From NCBI RefSeq assembly GCF_000744225.1, contig NZ_JQLN01000001.1, positions 953,753 through 1,017,752 on the forward strand: 64,000 nt of DNA, in the 5' to 3' direction. Source of the stretch: Kitasatospora mediocidica KCTC 9733 (GTDB taxonomy: Bacteria; Actinomycetota; Actinomycetes; Streptomycetales; Streptomycetaceae). Every line of letters begins with the position of its first letter. Position 1 is the stretch's first letter. A program made the translations under genes and the position numbers. Of this stretch, positions 8,798 to 15,993 are shown piece after piece. Below the pieces are notes generated by a model. That model did no database searches, was not told the origin of the DNA, and saw only the letters and a program-made list of their open reading frames with translations.

Positions 8798-9673
8798 TCA
8801 GAGGGAGTGGAAGGGCAAGCCGGCGTCGGCGACCAGCTCGTCGCTGTGGTCGGCGGGCAGCAGGGTGGCGCTGCCGTCGGTGACCGGGACCACGCCCAGG
8901 TCGATCAGTTCGGCCATCGCGGCGCTGCCGGCCAGGTCGCGGACCTGGAGCTGGTAGCGGGCGGTGGTGCGGTAGGTGCCACCCGCGTCGTCCGAGGCCT
9001 TCTGCAGGAACCCGGAGTCGACCAGGAAGGCCACCGCCTTGCCGGTGATGCCGATGGTGGAGCCGGACAGCCTGCGGGCGTCCTTGGTGGCGCCGGTGGT
9101 GGAGCGCCGGGCCCAGACCCGCCAGGCCGCCTCCAGGCCGGGGGCGTCACTGCTGGGGTCGGTGTTGTCGCCGGTCAGCTCGGCCTGCTCCTCCAGTCGG
9201 CGGCAGGCCTGCCGGACGAAGGCGTCCACGCCGTTGACGGTGATCCGGCCCAGGTAGCCCTCGTCGGCCAGGTCCTCCGGGCGGGGGAAGGCCATCGCGG
9301 CGACCGCCAGGTGGGCCAGGCCGTGCAGGAAGCGGTCGGTGGTCTCGGAGGCGGCGCGGCGGGAGTAGTCGCCCATCCGGACGGCGAAGACCGACTCCTC
9401 GGCCGCCGCCAGCGCCATGCCGGCGCGCGCGGAGACCTCCAGGACGACCAGGTTCAGGCCGGTGGCGACGGCGTCGGCGAGGCGGGCGAAGGCCGGGTCC
9501 TCGCGGTGGCGGCGGACCAGCTCGGCGTACTCGGCGTCCCGGGCGGGCAGCAGCTTGGCCTGCAGCCCGAAGGAGACCAGCCGGGCGGCGTCGGCGACGT
9601 CGGCGGGGGTGAGCGCCGCCGGGGCGGGCTCGGCCTCGGCGGCGGGCCAGGACGCGTCGTGCGGGGTCGTCAC
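8798..9673 (-). CDS. MukE/JetB-like (KITE-type) SMC partner
   Basis: A 291-residue protein with no catalytic motif. Its C-terminal half reads like a winged-helix fold: residues around 200-260 carry GITGKAVAFLVDSGFLQKAS, then TYRTTARYQLQVRDL. Position between the kleisin-like and SMC-like genes, and its size, match MukE/MksE/JetB, the KITE dimer that loads on the kleisin. Sequence similarity cannot be judged by eye, so the call leans on gene order and fold-like patterns. The start is GTG at 9673 with a good GAGGAG 8 nt upstream. It begins 40 nt after the stop of the kleisin-like gene and ends 35 nt before the ATPase gene, consistent with a fixed-ratio complex. A minimal open frame starting at 9717 and overlapping the GTG is probably coincidental. 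Confidence 0.65.
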   Translation of the reverse strand: MTTPHDASWPAAEAEPAPAALTPADVADAARLVSFGLQAKLLPARDAEYAELVRRHREDPAFARLADAVATGLNLVVLEVSARAGMALAAAEESVFAVRMGDYSRRAASETTDRFLHGLAHLAVAAMAFPRPEDLADEGYLGRITVNGVDAFVRQACRRLEEQAELTGDNTDPSSDAPGLEAAWRVWARRSTTGATKDARRLSGSTIGITGKAVAFLVDSGFLQKASDDAGGTYRTTARYQLQVRDLAGSAAMAELIDLGVVPVTDGSATLLPADHSDELVADAGLPFHSL

Positions 9674-9713
9674 GGGTTGAGCTCCTCGGTGCGGTGGGTG
9701 GTCCGGGCGGCGC

Positions 9714-11255
9714 TCATCGGGCGTCCTTGCGGTCCGCGGCCATGCCGACGGCGTCCAGCAGGGCGCTGCCGACGATCAGGTCGGCGCCGCCGAACTCCGG
9801 GTCGGCGAGGGTGGCGCCGTCGTCCACCGCGAAGAGCAGGCGCTCCTCGCCCTGGCGGTAGGCGGTGCCGACCGGCGGGCTGGCGGCGTGCACGGCGAGC
9901 AGCGCGACGAGATACGGCAGTTCCGGGTCCTGCCGGCGGGCCTCGGCGAGCAGGCCGGAGAGCCGTCGGGGCGCGTCCGGCGGGAGGTCGAGCAGGTCGA
10001 GGGCGGCCTCCAGCTGCGCCTCGGAGAACCGGCTGTCGTCCGGGGTGGCGACCAGATCCGGGTCCGGCAGCTCGGCGCCCAGGTGCTCGCGCTCGACGGG
10101 CGGGGTGAGCAACAGGTCGACCAGGTCGGCGACCCGGACGGCGGTCGGGGTGCGCAGGCCCGCGCCGTGGGCGAAGAACGCGTCGGTGGGCCGGATCGCC
10201 TGCTCTATCGGCAGCCGCAGCACCGGCGCGAGCAGGTGCCCGTACAGGTCGATGCCGGAGCGGGCGGTCGGGGCGGCGAAGGCCTGGCGGTCCTGCTCGG
10301 CGCGGAACAGCGGGCCGGCCTCCAGCAGACGGGCCTGCAGTTGGGTGTGCCGCCGGATGCAGTCCTTGACGATGTCGACCAACTCGGCCGCCTGACGCTT
10401 GTGCGAGGGCTCCTCGGCCTCGTCGCGGGCGCGGCGGATGTTGGTGAGGATCGCGTTCTCGTGCCGGTAGCGGTCGGCGATGTGGTCGAGCGCCTCGTCG
10501 ATCAGGTCGGGGACGGCCTGCATCCAGTCGACGGCGCGCACGTTGCGCCGGGTCGCGTCCAGGACGCGGCGCAGCGTCTCGGCGTACTGGACGGTGCGGT
10601 AGCGGGCCTGCTCGGCGGCGAGCTGGGCGTCGGCCAGGCGGCCGCGGCGGATCAGCACCTCCAACTTCACCTCCGCGGCGATCTGGGCCGAGGTGACGTC
10701 GGTGTCGAGCGCGCCGACCAGGACGTTGACCGCCTCGTCGGTGGTGCGCAGGTAGACGCCGCCGTCCGGGCCCGGCACCTCCTCGATCAGCTTGAAGTCG
10801 TAGTCGCGCCGGACGTACCCGCCGTCGGCGTCGAAGGTGCCGTAGACCGCGCGGAAACCGCGGTCGACGCTGCCGACGTTGATCAGCGACTCCAGCACCC
10901 AGCGGGCGACCCGCTGGTGCTCGGCGCCCGGCCGGTCCGGGCTCTGCGCGGCCACCCGCGGCAGCAGGCGGGCGAGGACTATCTCGCGGTCGGCGCCGGT
11001 GTCGAAGTCCATGTGCAGGGTGACCAGGTCGATCGCGGCCAGGCCGACCTCGGCCATCGCGTAGCCGCCGTACTCGCCGGCCAGGTTGACCTTGCGGTTG
11101 TCCAGGTCGTGCAGCGGCGCGGTGCAGGCGAGTGCCTTGAGGCGGCGGGCCAGCCCCTCGTCGGCTGCCGGGCCGGGCGCGGGGCGGGCACCTTGGGCAG
11201 GCGGCCTGAGCTCACGCTCGGCGGGCTGATCAGCGATGACGGTCACGGTGGACAA
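9714..11255 (-). CDS. MukF/JetA-like kleisin subunit
   Basis: A 513-residue, Ala/Arg/Glu-rich protein, first gene of the minus-strand operon. Residues about 90-190 look like winged-helix segments (HQRVARWVLESLINVGSVDR, then a YLRTTDEAVNVL strand). Residues about 195-330 are predicted helical or coiled (EALDHIADRYRHENAIL, AAELVDIVKDCIRRH), reminiscent of the MukF middle domain. The C-terminal third could form the head-binding winged helix. Kleisin assignment rests on this layout and on gene order F-E-B / A-B-C. The longest frame starts TTG at 11255, but a -10-like TAATCT sits on that codon, so translation probably starts at the in-frame GTG 11244-11246, perhaps from a leaderless mRNA. Alternative: an unrelated helical adaptor of the ATPase. 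Confidence 0.65.
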   Translation of the reverse strand: MSTVTVIADQPAERELRPPAQGARPAPGPAADEGLARRLKALACTAPLHDLDNRKVNLAGEYGGYAMAEVGLAAIDLVTLHMDFDTGADREIVLARLLPRVAAQSPDRPGAEHQRVARWVLESLINVGSVDRGFRAVYGTFDADGGYVRRDYDFKLIEEVPGPDGGVYLRTTDEAVNVLVGALDTDVTSAQIAAEVKLEVLIRRGRLADAQLAAEQARYRTVQYAETLRRVLDATRRNVRAVDWMQAVPDLIDEALDHIADRYRHENAILTNIRRARDEAEEPSHKRQAAELVDIVKDCIRRHTQLQARLLEAGPLFRAEQDRQAFAAPTARSGIDLYGHLLAPVLRLPIEQAIRPTDAFFAHGAGLRTPTAVRVADLVDLLLTPPVEREHLGAELPDPDLVATPDDSRFSEAQLEAALDLLDLPPDAPRRLSGLLAEARRQDPELPYLVALLAVHAASPPVGTAYRQGEERLLFAVDDGATLADPEFGGADLIVGSALLDAVGMAADRKDAR

Positions 11256-11260
11256 GATTA
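11244..11260 (-). promoter_or_regulatory. Putative -10 element and leaderless start of the SMC-like operon
   Basis: On the minus strand TAATCT (11255-11260) is followed 8 nt later by GTG (11246-11244), which is in frame with the kleisin-like gene. This spacing fits transcription beginning at or near the start codon. No convincing -35 hexamer is visible, so confidence is modest. Confidence 0.35.
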
Positions 11261-11329
11261 GGGCCCAGGAACGACAAGGTACGAAACGGGCCTGCTCGTC
11301 CTGCTTCGTCCGGGCCGGGCGGAGGTGGT

Positions 11330-11358
11330 TTGAACGTGTTCAATTCGAGGTCTAGAGT
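11330..11358 (+). promoter_or_regulatory. Sigma70-type promoter with dyad over the -35
   Basis: TTGAAC (11330-11335), 17 bp spacer, TAGAGT (11353-11358), upstream of the membrane-protein gene at 11395. The -35 is the left arm of a perfect dyad TTGAAC-GT-GTTCAA (11330-11343), a plausible repressor site. The arms are closer together than in a LexA box (GAAC-N4-GTTC). Confidence 0.5.
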
Positions 11359-11394
11359 CCACGGTGACGGGGTGCACGAGCGAGTGGGGGTTGT

Positions 11395-11958
11395 GTGATG
11401 GCGATGGCCGCCGGGATGGCCGACGGAACCGAGGCGCGAACACTGCGGACGGTGCGGCGCTGGTTGTGGATCTTCATCGTCTGTCTGGTGCTGAGCGGGC
11501 TGACAGCCTTCCCGCTGCGCCTGGAGACCGGCTGGCTGACCTCGGCCGCCGAGCACGCCCCAACCCCGCCGGCCGCGCTGGCCTGGATCGAGCGAATCCG
11601 CACCGGCGTGGCCGAGACGGACGACCGCTACCCCTTCCTCGCCTACGGCACCGACTGGCTGGCCTTCGCGCACCTGGTGATCGCCGGCGCCTTCTGGGGA
11701 CCGCTGCGCGACCCGGTGCGCAACGTCTGGGTGATCCAGTGGGCGCTGGGCGCCTGCGCCGGGATCCTCCCGCTGGCGCTGATCTGCGGGCCGCTGCGGG
11801 ACATCCCGCTGTACTGGAGGTTTGTCGACATGTCGTTCGGCGTGGTGGGGGCGGTGCCGCTGCTGATCGTGCTGCGCGGAATCCGCCGCCTGGAGGCGGC
11901 TCAGGCGACGGCTCAGGCGACGGATATCCCTTGGCGGGCGGCCGGTTCGCTGCACTGA
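11395..11958 (+). CDS. Small integral membrane protein of unknown function
   Basis: A 187-residue protein with about four hydrophobic helices: WLWIFIVCLVLSGLTAFPL near residue 25, a DWLAFAHLVIAGAFWGPL segment near 95, a VWVIQWALGACAGILPLAL segment near 115, and a helix near 150 ending LLIVLRGI. It has charged loops and no recognisable catalytic motif. The start is GTG 11395, with an ATG one codon later. It is transcribed divergently from the SMC-like operon across a 140-bp gap with its own promoter. I do not recognise the family and no function is assigned. Confidence 0.7.
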   Translation: MMAMAAGMADGTEARTLRTVRRWLWIFIVCLVLSGLTAFPLRLETGWLTSAAEHAPTPPAALAWIERIRTGVAETDDRYPFLAYGTDWLAFAHLVIAGAFWGPLRDPVRNVWVIQWALGACAGILPLALICGPLRDIPLYWRFVDMSFGVVGAVPLLIVLRGIRRLEAAQATAQATDIPWRAAGSLH

Positions 11959-11967
11959 CGTGCGCGG

Positions 11968-12111
11968 GTGGCCAACCCGAAGATGCACGACGACAACGGC
12001 CGCGGCTGGGCGCTGTCCATCGCGATCGTCGCGCTGCCCTCCTACGCGACCCGCCCCCCGGTCCTGGCGGCGAACGCGCGGGCCATGATCGGGGAGCTGC
12101 CGGCGGCCTGA
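11968..12111 (+). pseudogene. Short 47-codon frame, possible gene remnant
   Basis: A GTG at 11968 opens a 47-codon frame ending TGA at 12111 (starts VANPKMHDDNGRGW, ends MIGELPAA). It is in the same frame as the membrane-protein gene, just after its stop, and has no clear ribosome site. The sequence reads like a C-terminal piece of a larger protein rather than random translation, but I cannot name the parent. It could equally be non-coding. Confidence 0.25.
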
Positions 12112-12118
12112 CGGCCGT

Positions 12119-13339
12119 TCAGCGAACCCGGCGCGGCGGGCCGCTCGGGGGACCGTCCAGGACGGTGAAGCGCAGGCCGGCGGCGGTGAGCCGGTCGATC
12201 AGCGCGGGGCCCATCGCGACGGCGGTGGTGACCTGGCCGGCGGTGGCCGGGAGGTCGTCGAAGGCCAGGCAGAGCGCCGACTCGGCCAGCATCTTGGCGG
12301 TCTCGGTGTAGCCGGGGTCGCCGCCCGAGACCTCGGTGAACACCCGCTTGCCGCCCTGGTCGCCGACGAACCGCACGGTGAACCAGGAGGACGCGCGCTG
12401 CTCGGCGCTCGGCCCCTCCCCCGGCTTGCGCAGCGCCGTCATCGCCCGGCGCAGCACCGGCAGTTGGGCCGCCAGGACGAGCAGCCCGATGGCCGCGGTG
12501 CCGGCCACCGCGATCGGCAGCCGCTTGACCGCCGCGTAGTGGCCGTAGCGGAACGCCGACCCGTACGCGGGCAGGGCGACGGCGGAGCGGCCGATGACCT
12601 GCGCGTCGATGGTGGGCAGCGGCAGCACCCAGGCGCGGGCCTCGCCCGAGAAGCGCGGCCGCCCGCCGGAGGTGCTCACCCGGCGCCCGGCGGGCCGCGG
12701 GTCGGCGGCGCGGCGGGCCTTGGCGGCCCGGGCGGCGGCGCGCGGGCGCGAGGCGGCGCTCAGCGCGGAGGCGAAGGTGCCGCCCGAGAACGTTCCGCCC
12801 GCCCGCACGAAGCCCTCCACCGCGACCGGCGCCTCCTCCGGCGCGCCCGCCTGCGCCAACTGCCCGACGGTGAACAGGACACCGAGGTCGTGCGGGATCG
12901 AGTCGAAGCCGCAGGAGTGCACCAGCCGGGCCCCGGTCTCGGCCGCGCGCCGGTGGTGCAGCACGAACATCCGGTCGACGAACTCGGGCTCGCCGGTGAG
13001 GTCGACGTAGTCGGTACCGGCCTCGGCGCACGCGGCCACCAGCGGCTCCCCGTAGTGCAGGTAGGGCCCCACCGTGGTGATCACCACCCGGGTGGACTCG
13101 GCGACCGCCCGCAGCGCCACCGGGTCGGCGGCGTCCGCGTCCAGCAGCGGCAGTTCGGCGCAGCCGGGGGCCAGCGCGGCCAGCCGCTCGCGCAGCGCCT
13201 CCAGCTTGCGCCGGTTGCGGCCGGCCAGCGCCCAGCGGCAGCCGGGCGGGGCGTGCTGGGCGAGGTACTCCGCGGTCAGCGCACCGGTGAATCCGGTGGC
13301 GCCGAACAGGACCAGGTCGTACGGGCGTTCGGCGTGCAT
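12119..13339 (-). CDS. Saccharopine dehydrogenase-like / trans-acting enoyl-reductase family NAD(P) oxidoreductase
   Basis: A 406-residue protein opening with a Rossmann nucleotide-binding motif GATGFTG (about 13-19), followed by the typical WALAGRNRRKLEAL helix and a VITTVGPYLHYGEPLV segment at about 86-101. This N-domain and the later DYVDLTGEPEFVDRM stretch are characteristic of the saccharopine-dehydrogenase-like family, which includes mycobacterial trans-acting enoyl reductase. A hydrophobic segment around residues 270-295 (VAGTAAIGLLVLAAQLPVL) could touch the membrane. The substrate is not predictable; lipid or polyketide intermediates are typical for relatives. ATG 13339 has AGGA 6 nt upstream. 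A 12-bp palindrome lies directly upstream of this ribosome site. Confidence 0.8.
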   Translation of the reverse strand: MHAERPYDLVLFGATGFTGALTAEYLAQHAPPGCRWALAGRNRRKLEALRERLAALAPGCAELPLLDADAADPVALRAVAESTRVVITTVGPYLHYGEPLVAACAEAGTDYVDLTGEPEFVDRMFVLHHRRAAETGARLVHSCGFDSIPHDLGVLFTVGQLAQAGAPEEAPVAVEGFVRAGGTFSGGTFASALSAASRPRAAARAAKARRAADPRPAGRRVSTSGGRPRFSGEARAWVLPLPTIDAQVIGRSAVALPAYGSAFRYGHYAAVKRLPIAVAGTAAIGLLVLAAQLPVLRRAMTALRKPGEGPSAEQRASSWFTVRFVGDQGGKRVFTEVSGGDPGYTETAKMLAESALCLAFDDLPATAGQVTTAVAMGPALIDRLTAAGLRFTVLDGPPSGPPRRVR

Positions 13340-13347
13340 AGTTTTCC

Positions 13348-13359
13348 TACCGGCCGGTA
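13348..13359. promoter_or_regulatory. Palindromic operator TACCGGCCGGTA
   Basis: A perfect 12-bp palindrome 8 bp upstream of the reductase ATG, in the style of TetR-family operators. No regulator gene is adjacent. Bound protein would block transcription start or early elongation of the minus-strand gene. Confidence 0.45.
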
Positions 13360-13530
13360 ATGGTGGCCGCCACGCTAGGAGCCGGGCAGTCCCGTGTCAA
13401 CGGGTCCCGGCCTGCGGCGCGGCGCCCGCTCCCCGCGACGGTTCGGCCGGACGGGGGAGGGCGTGCCGAGTCTGCCCGGCACGGGGTGGTCCCCGGGCGA
13501 GAGCGGTCCGGGGGAAGCCCTACGATCCCT

Positions 13531-13553
13531 TCAGACACCTCGACCGTGTCTGA
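13531..13553. promoter_or_regulatory. Inverted repeat upstream of pxpABC
   Basis: TCAGACAC and GTGTCTGA (8-bp perfect arms, 7-bp spacer), bracketed by ACGATCCC at 13522-13529 and 13553-13560. A related half-site TGTCGGACAC occurs at about 13579. The position 68-90 bp before the pxpA start suits a GntR-type operator for the operon. Confidence 0.4.
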
Positions 13554-13620
13554 CGATCCCCGCCGGAGCCGCGACGCGAATTGTCGGACACGGCCCACCA
13601 GCTCTGGGAGGAAGACGGCC

Positions 13621-14397
13621 GTGACCGGCGCGGTGATCGATCTCAATGCGGACCTCGGTGAGGGGTTCGGACGCTGGACGCTGACCGACGACGAGGCGCT
13701 GCTTTCCGTGGTCACCAGCGCCAACGTGGCCTGCGGTTTCCACGCCGGGGACCCCTCGACGATGCGCCGGGTCTGCGCGCTGGCGGCGGAGCGCGGCGTG
13801 CGGATCGGCGCCCAGGTCTCCTACCGCGACCTGGCCGGGTTCGGGCGGCGCGCGATGGACGTCCCCTCGGAGGAGCTGGCGGACGAGATCGCCTACCAGA
13901 TCGGGGCGTTGCAGGTCTTCGCACGCGCCGCCGGCTCGCGGGTGAGCTACGTCAAACCGCACGGCGCGCTCTACAACCGGGTGGTGGCGGACAGCGACCA
14001 GGCCGAGGCGGTGGTCGCGGGCGTGCTGCGGGCCGGGGCGGTCTGCGACGGTCCGCTGCCGGTGCTCGGGCTGCCGGGCTCGCGGCTGCTGACGGTGGCG
14101 GAGGGCGTCGGACTGCCCGTGGTCACCGAGGCGTTCGCGGACCGCGCGTACACCTGGGCCGGGACGCTGGTGCCGCGCGGGGATCCGGACGCCGTGGTGC
14201 ACGACCCCGAGGCGGTGATCGCGCGGGCGGTCGGGATGGCCCGGGACGGACTGGTCACCGCGATCGGCGGCGAACCCGTCGCGGTGGACGCCCGTTCGCT
14301 CTGCGTGCACGGCGACACCCCCGGCGCGGCGCAGCTCGCCTGGCGGGTGCGCGGGGCGCTGGCCTCGGCGGGGATCCGGGTCGAGGCGTTCACGTGA
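13621..14397 (+). CDS. pxpA: 5-oxoprolinase subunit A (LamB/YcsF family)
   Basis: A 258-residue protein of the LamB/YcsF family: the N-terminal DLNADLGEGFG signature, then SANVACGFHAGDP (about 37-50) and SYVKPHGALYN (about 112). PxpA, with PxpB and PxpC, forms the prokaryotic ATP-dependent 5-oxoprolinase that opens 5-oxoproline to glutamate in the cytosol. GTG 13621 is chosen because GGAGG lies 9 nt upstream and the family begins close to this signature; GTG 13633 is an alternative. The stop overlaps the pxpB start (GTGA), so the three genes form a translationally coupled operon. Confidence 0.93.
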   Translation: MTGAVIDLNADLGEGFGRWTLTDDEALLSVVTSANVACGFHAGDPSTMRRVCALAAERGVRIGAQVSYRDLAGFGRRAMDVPSEELADEIAYQIGALQVFARAAGSRVSYVKPHGALYNRVVADSDQAEAVVAGVLRAGAVCDGPLPVLGLPGSRLLTVAEGVGLPVVTEAFADRAYTWAGTLVPRGDPDAVVHDPEAVIARAVGMARDGLVTAIGGEPVAVDARSLCVHGDTPGAAQLAWRVRGALASAGIRVEAFT

Positions 14398-15038
14398 GTT
14401 CTGCGGGAGCGTCGCTGACGGTGCGTCCGGTCGGCGACCGGGCGCTGCTGGTGGAGGCCGGCTCGTCCGACCAGGTGGCGGCGCTCTACGCGCGGCTGCT
14501 GGCGGAGCGCGCGGCGGGACGCCTCGGCGAGGTCGCCGAGATCGTCCCGGCCGCCCGCACGGTGCTGCTGGACGGGGTGGCCCGCCCCGAGGCACTGGCC
14601 CGGACGGTGGGCGGCTGGACGGTGACCGCGACGCCGCCGGCCGACGGGCCGCTGCTGGAGGTGCCGACGCGCTACGACGGCGCGGACCTGCCCGAGGTGG
14701 CGGCGCTCTGGGGCGTCGGCGTGGCCGAGGCGGTGGCAATCCACAGCGGCGTCGAGTACCGGGTGGCGTTCTGCGGTTTCGCACCCGGCTTCGGGTATCT
14801 GACCGGCCTCCCGCAGCGCTACGCCGTGCCGCGCCGGGCCACCCCGCGCCCGTCCGTGCCGGTCGGCGCGGTGGCGCTGGCCGGGCCGTACACCGGGGTG
14901 TACCCGCGCTCCTCCCCCGGCGGCTGGCAGCTGCTGGGACGGACGGCGCTGGCGCTGTGGGACGAGCGGCGCGAGCCGGCCGCGCTGCTCGCCCCCGGGG
15001 TGCGGGTGCGCTTCGTCCCCGTCGAGGCGTCCGGATGA
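14394..15038 (+). CDS. pxpB: 5-oxoprolinase subunit B (KipI-like)
   Basis: A 214-residue protein with the KipI/PxpB signature: an N-terminal VRPVGDRALLVE strand, then VEIPTRYDG-like EVPTRYDGADLPEVA (about 83) and FCGFAPGFGYLTGLP (about 125-140), followed by the PVGAVALAGPYTGVYPRSSPGGW cyclophilin-like region, here split over about 160-182. It pairs with PxpC in the ATP-dependent 5-oxoprolinase; in Bacillus the homologue was first known as a KinA inhibitor. The GTG start overlaps the pxpA stop, and its own stop overlaps the pxpC ATG (ATGA). This order A-B-C is the commonest arrangement. Confidence 0.93.
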   Translation: MSSAGASLTVRPVGDRALLVEAGSSDQVAALYARLLAERAAGRLGEVAEIVPAARTVLLDGVARPEALARTVGGWTVTATPPADGPLLEVPTRYDGADLPEVAALWGVGVAEAVAIHSGVEYRVAFCGFAPGFGYLTGLPQRYAVPRRATPRPSVPVGAVALAGPYTGVYPRSSPGGWQLLGRTALALWDERREPAALLAPGVRVRFVPVEASG

Positions 15039-15904
15039 GCGCGCTGATCGTGCTGCGGCCGGGGCCGTTGACGACCGTTCAGGACCTGGGCCGACGCGGC
15101 GTCGCGCATCTGGGCGTGCCGCGCGCGGGGGCGCTGGACGGCGCCGCGCACCGGGCGGCCAACCGCCTGGTGGGCAATCCGGCCGATGCCGCGACGCTGG
15201 AGACCACGCTCGGCGGGGTGACGCTGCGGGCGGTGGACGGTCCGCTGCTGGTCGCGGTGACCGGGGCGCCCGCAGCCGTCCGGGTGGCGGGACGGCCGGC
15301 GGCCTGGGGTGCCGCCGTGCCGGTGCCGGCCGGGGCGGTGCTGGAGGTCGGCGCGGCGCTGGCCGGAGTGCGCGGCTACCTCGCGGTGCGCGGCGGGATC
15401 GCGGTGCCGGCGGTACTCGGCAGCCGCTCCGCCGACCTGCTCTCCGGGCTCGGCCCCGCGCCGCTGCGCGCCGGCGACCTGCTGCCGGTCGGCTCAGCGC
15501 CGACCGCCGGCCCGCTCCCCGGGCTGGTCCCGCTGCCCGCGCCGCCCACCGAACTGGTGCTGCGGCTGCGGCTCGGCCCGCGGGCGGACTGGTTCACGCC
15601 GCACGCGCCGCTCGCGCTGGCCGCCGCCCGTTACCGGGTCGCGCAGGCCAGCAACCGGGTGGCGCTGCGGACCGAGGGCCCGCCGCTGGAGCGCGTGCGG
15701 CCGGGCGAGTTGGAGAGCGAGGGGATGGTGCTCGGAGCGGTCCAGGTCCCGCCGGACGGACAGCCGGTGGTCTTCCTGGCGGACCACCCCACCACCGGCG
15801 GCTACCCCGTGATCGGCGTGGTGCCGGCCGCCGACCTGGACGCCGCCGCGCAGGCCGGGCCGGGGACGCCGGTACGGTTCACGGTGGTCCGCGGACGGAC
15901 CTGA
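15035..15904 (+). CDS. pxpC: 5-oxoprolinase subunit C (KipA-like)
   Basis: A 289-residue protein with PxpC/KipA features: GPLTTVQDLGRRG (about 10-22), the GVPRAGALDGAAHRAANRLVGN stretch, here as PRAGALDGAAHRAANRL (about 28-44), and at the C-terminus MVLGAVQVPPDGQPVVFLAD and TTGGYPVIG. It completes the PxpABC complex for cytosolic 5-oxoproline cleavage. ATG 15035 overlaps the pxpB stop and is supported by family length. The next gene, a MerR fusion, has its own promoter, so the operon ends here. Confidence 0.92.
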   Translation: MSALIVLRPGPLTTVQDLGRRGVAHLGVPRAGALDGAAHRAANRLVGNPADAATLETTLGGVTLRAVDGPLLVAVTGAPAAVRVAGRPAAWGAAVPVPAGAVLEVGAALAGVRGYLAVRGGIAVPAVLGSRSADLLSGLGPAPLRAGDLLPVGSAPTAGPLPGLVPLPAPPTELVLRLRLGPRADWFTPHAPLALAAARYRVAQASNRVALRTEGPPLERVRPGELESEGMVLGAVQVPPDGQPVVFLADHPTTGGYPVIGVVPAADLDAAAQAGPGTPVRFTVVRGRT

Positions 15905-15915
15905 CGGGCCGGATG

Positions 15916-15946
15916 TTGACCTTCACCCCGGGGGAAGGCCCAGCAT
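15916..15946 (+). promoter_or_regulatory. MerR-type promoter/operator
   Basis: TTGACC (15916-15921), a 19-bp spacer and CAGCAT (15941-15946). The over-long 19-bp spacer and a dyad CCTTC...GAAGG (15920-15924 / 15934-15938) centred within it are the hallmarks of promoters that MerR regulators untwist. It sits just upstream of the MerR-PP2C gene, so autoregulation is likely. Confidence 0.65.
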
Positions 15947-15950
15947 CGGC

Positions 15951-15975
15951 CGTACCGGACGAAGCGTCCGGTACG
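15951..15975 (+). promoter_or_regulatory. Long inverted repeat in the 5' leader
   Basis: CGTACCGGACG (15951-15961) and CGTCCGGTACG (15965-15975) are perfect 11-bp arms with a 3-bp spacer. They fall just after the predicted transcription start and before the ribosome site. They could be a second operator or an RNA hairpin. Confidence 0.45.
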
Positions 15976-15993
15976 AGAAGGGGGAGAGGGCCT

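Noticed and set aside
4002..8957. A 1651-codon open frame on the plus strand, opposite the SMC-like gene
   Set aside because: Its translation is a monotonous Gly/Ala/Val/Gln/Leu mixture with no domain. It mirrors the codon bias of the true coiled-coil gene on the other strand.
9660..9717. A 15-codon leader ORF before the MukE-like gene
   Set aside because: It overlaps the true GTG and ribosome site and is short enough to arise by chance.
11330..11343. LexA (SOS) box at GAACGTGTTC
   Set aside because: The half-sites are 2 bp apart; the actinobacterial LexA box needs GAAC-N4-GTTC.
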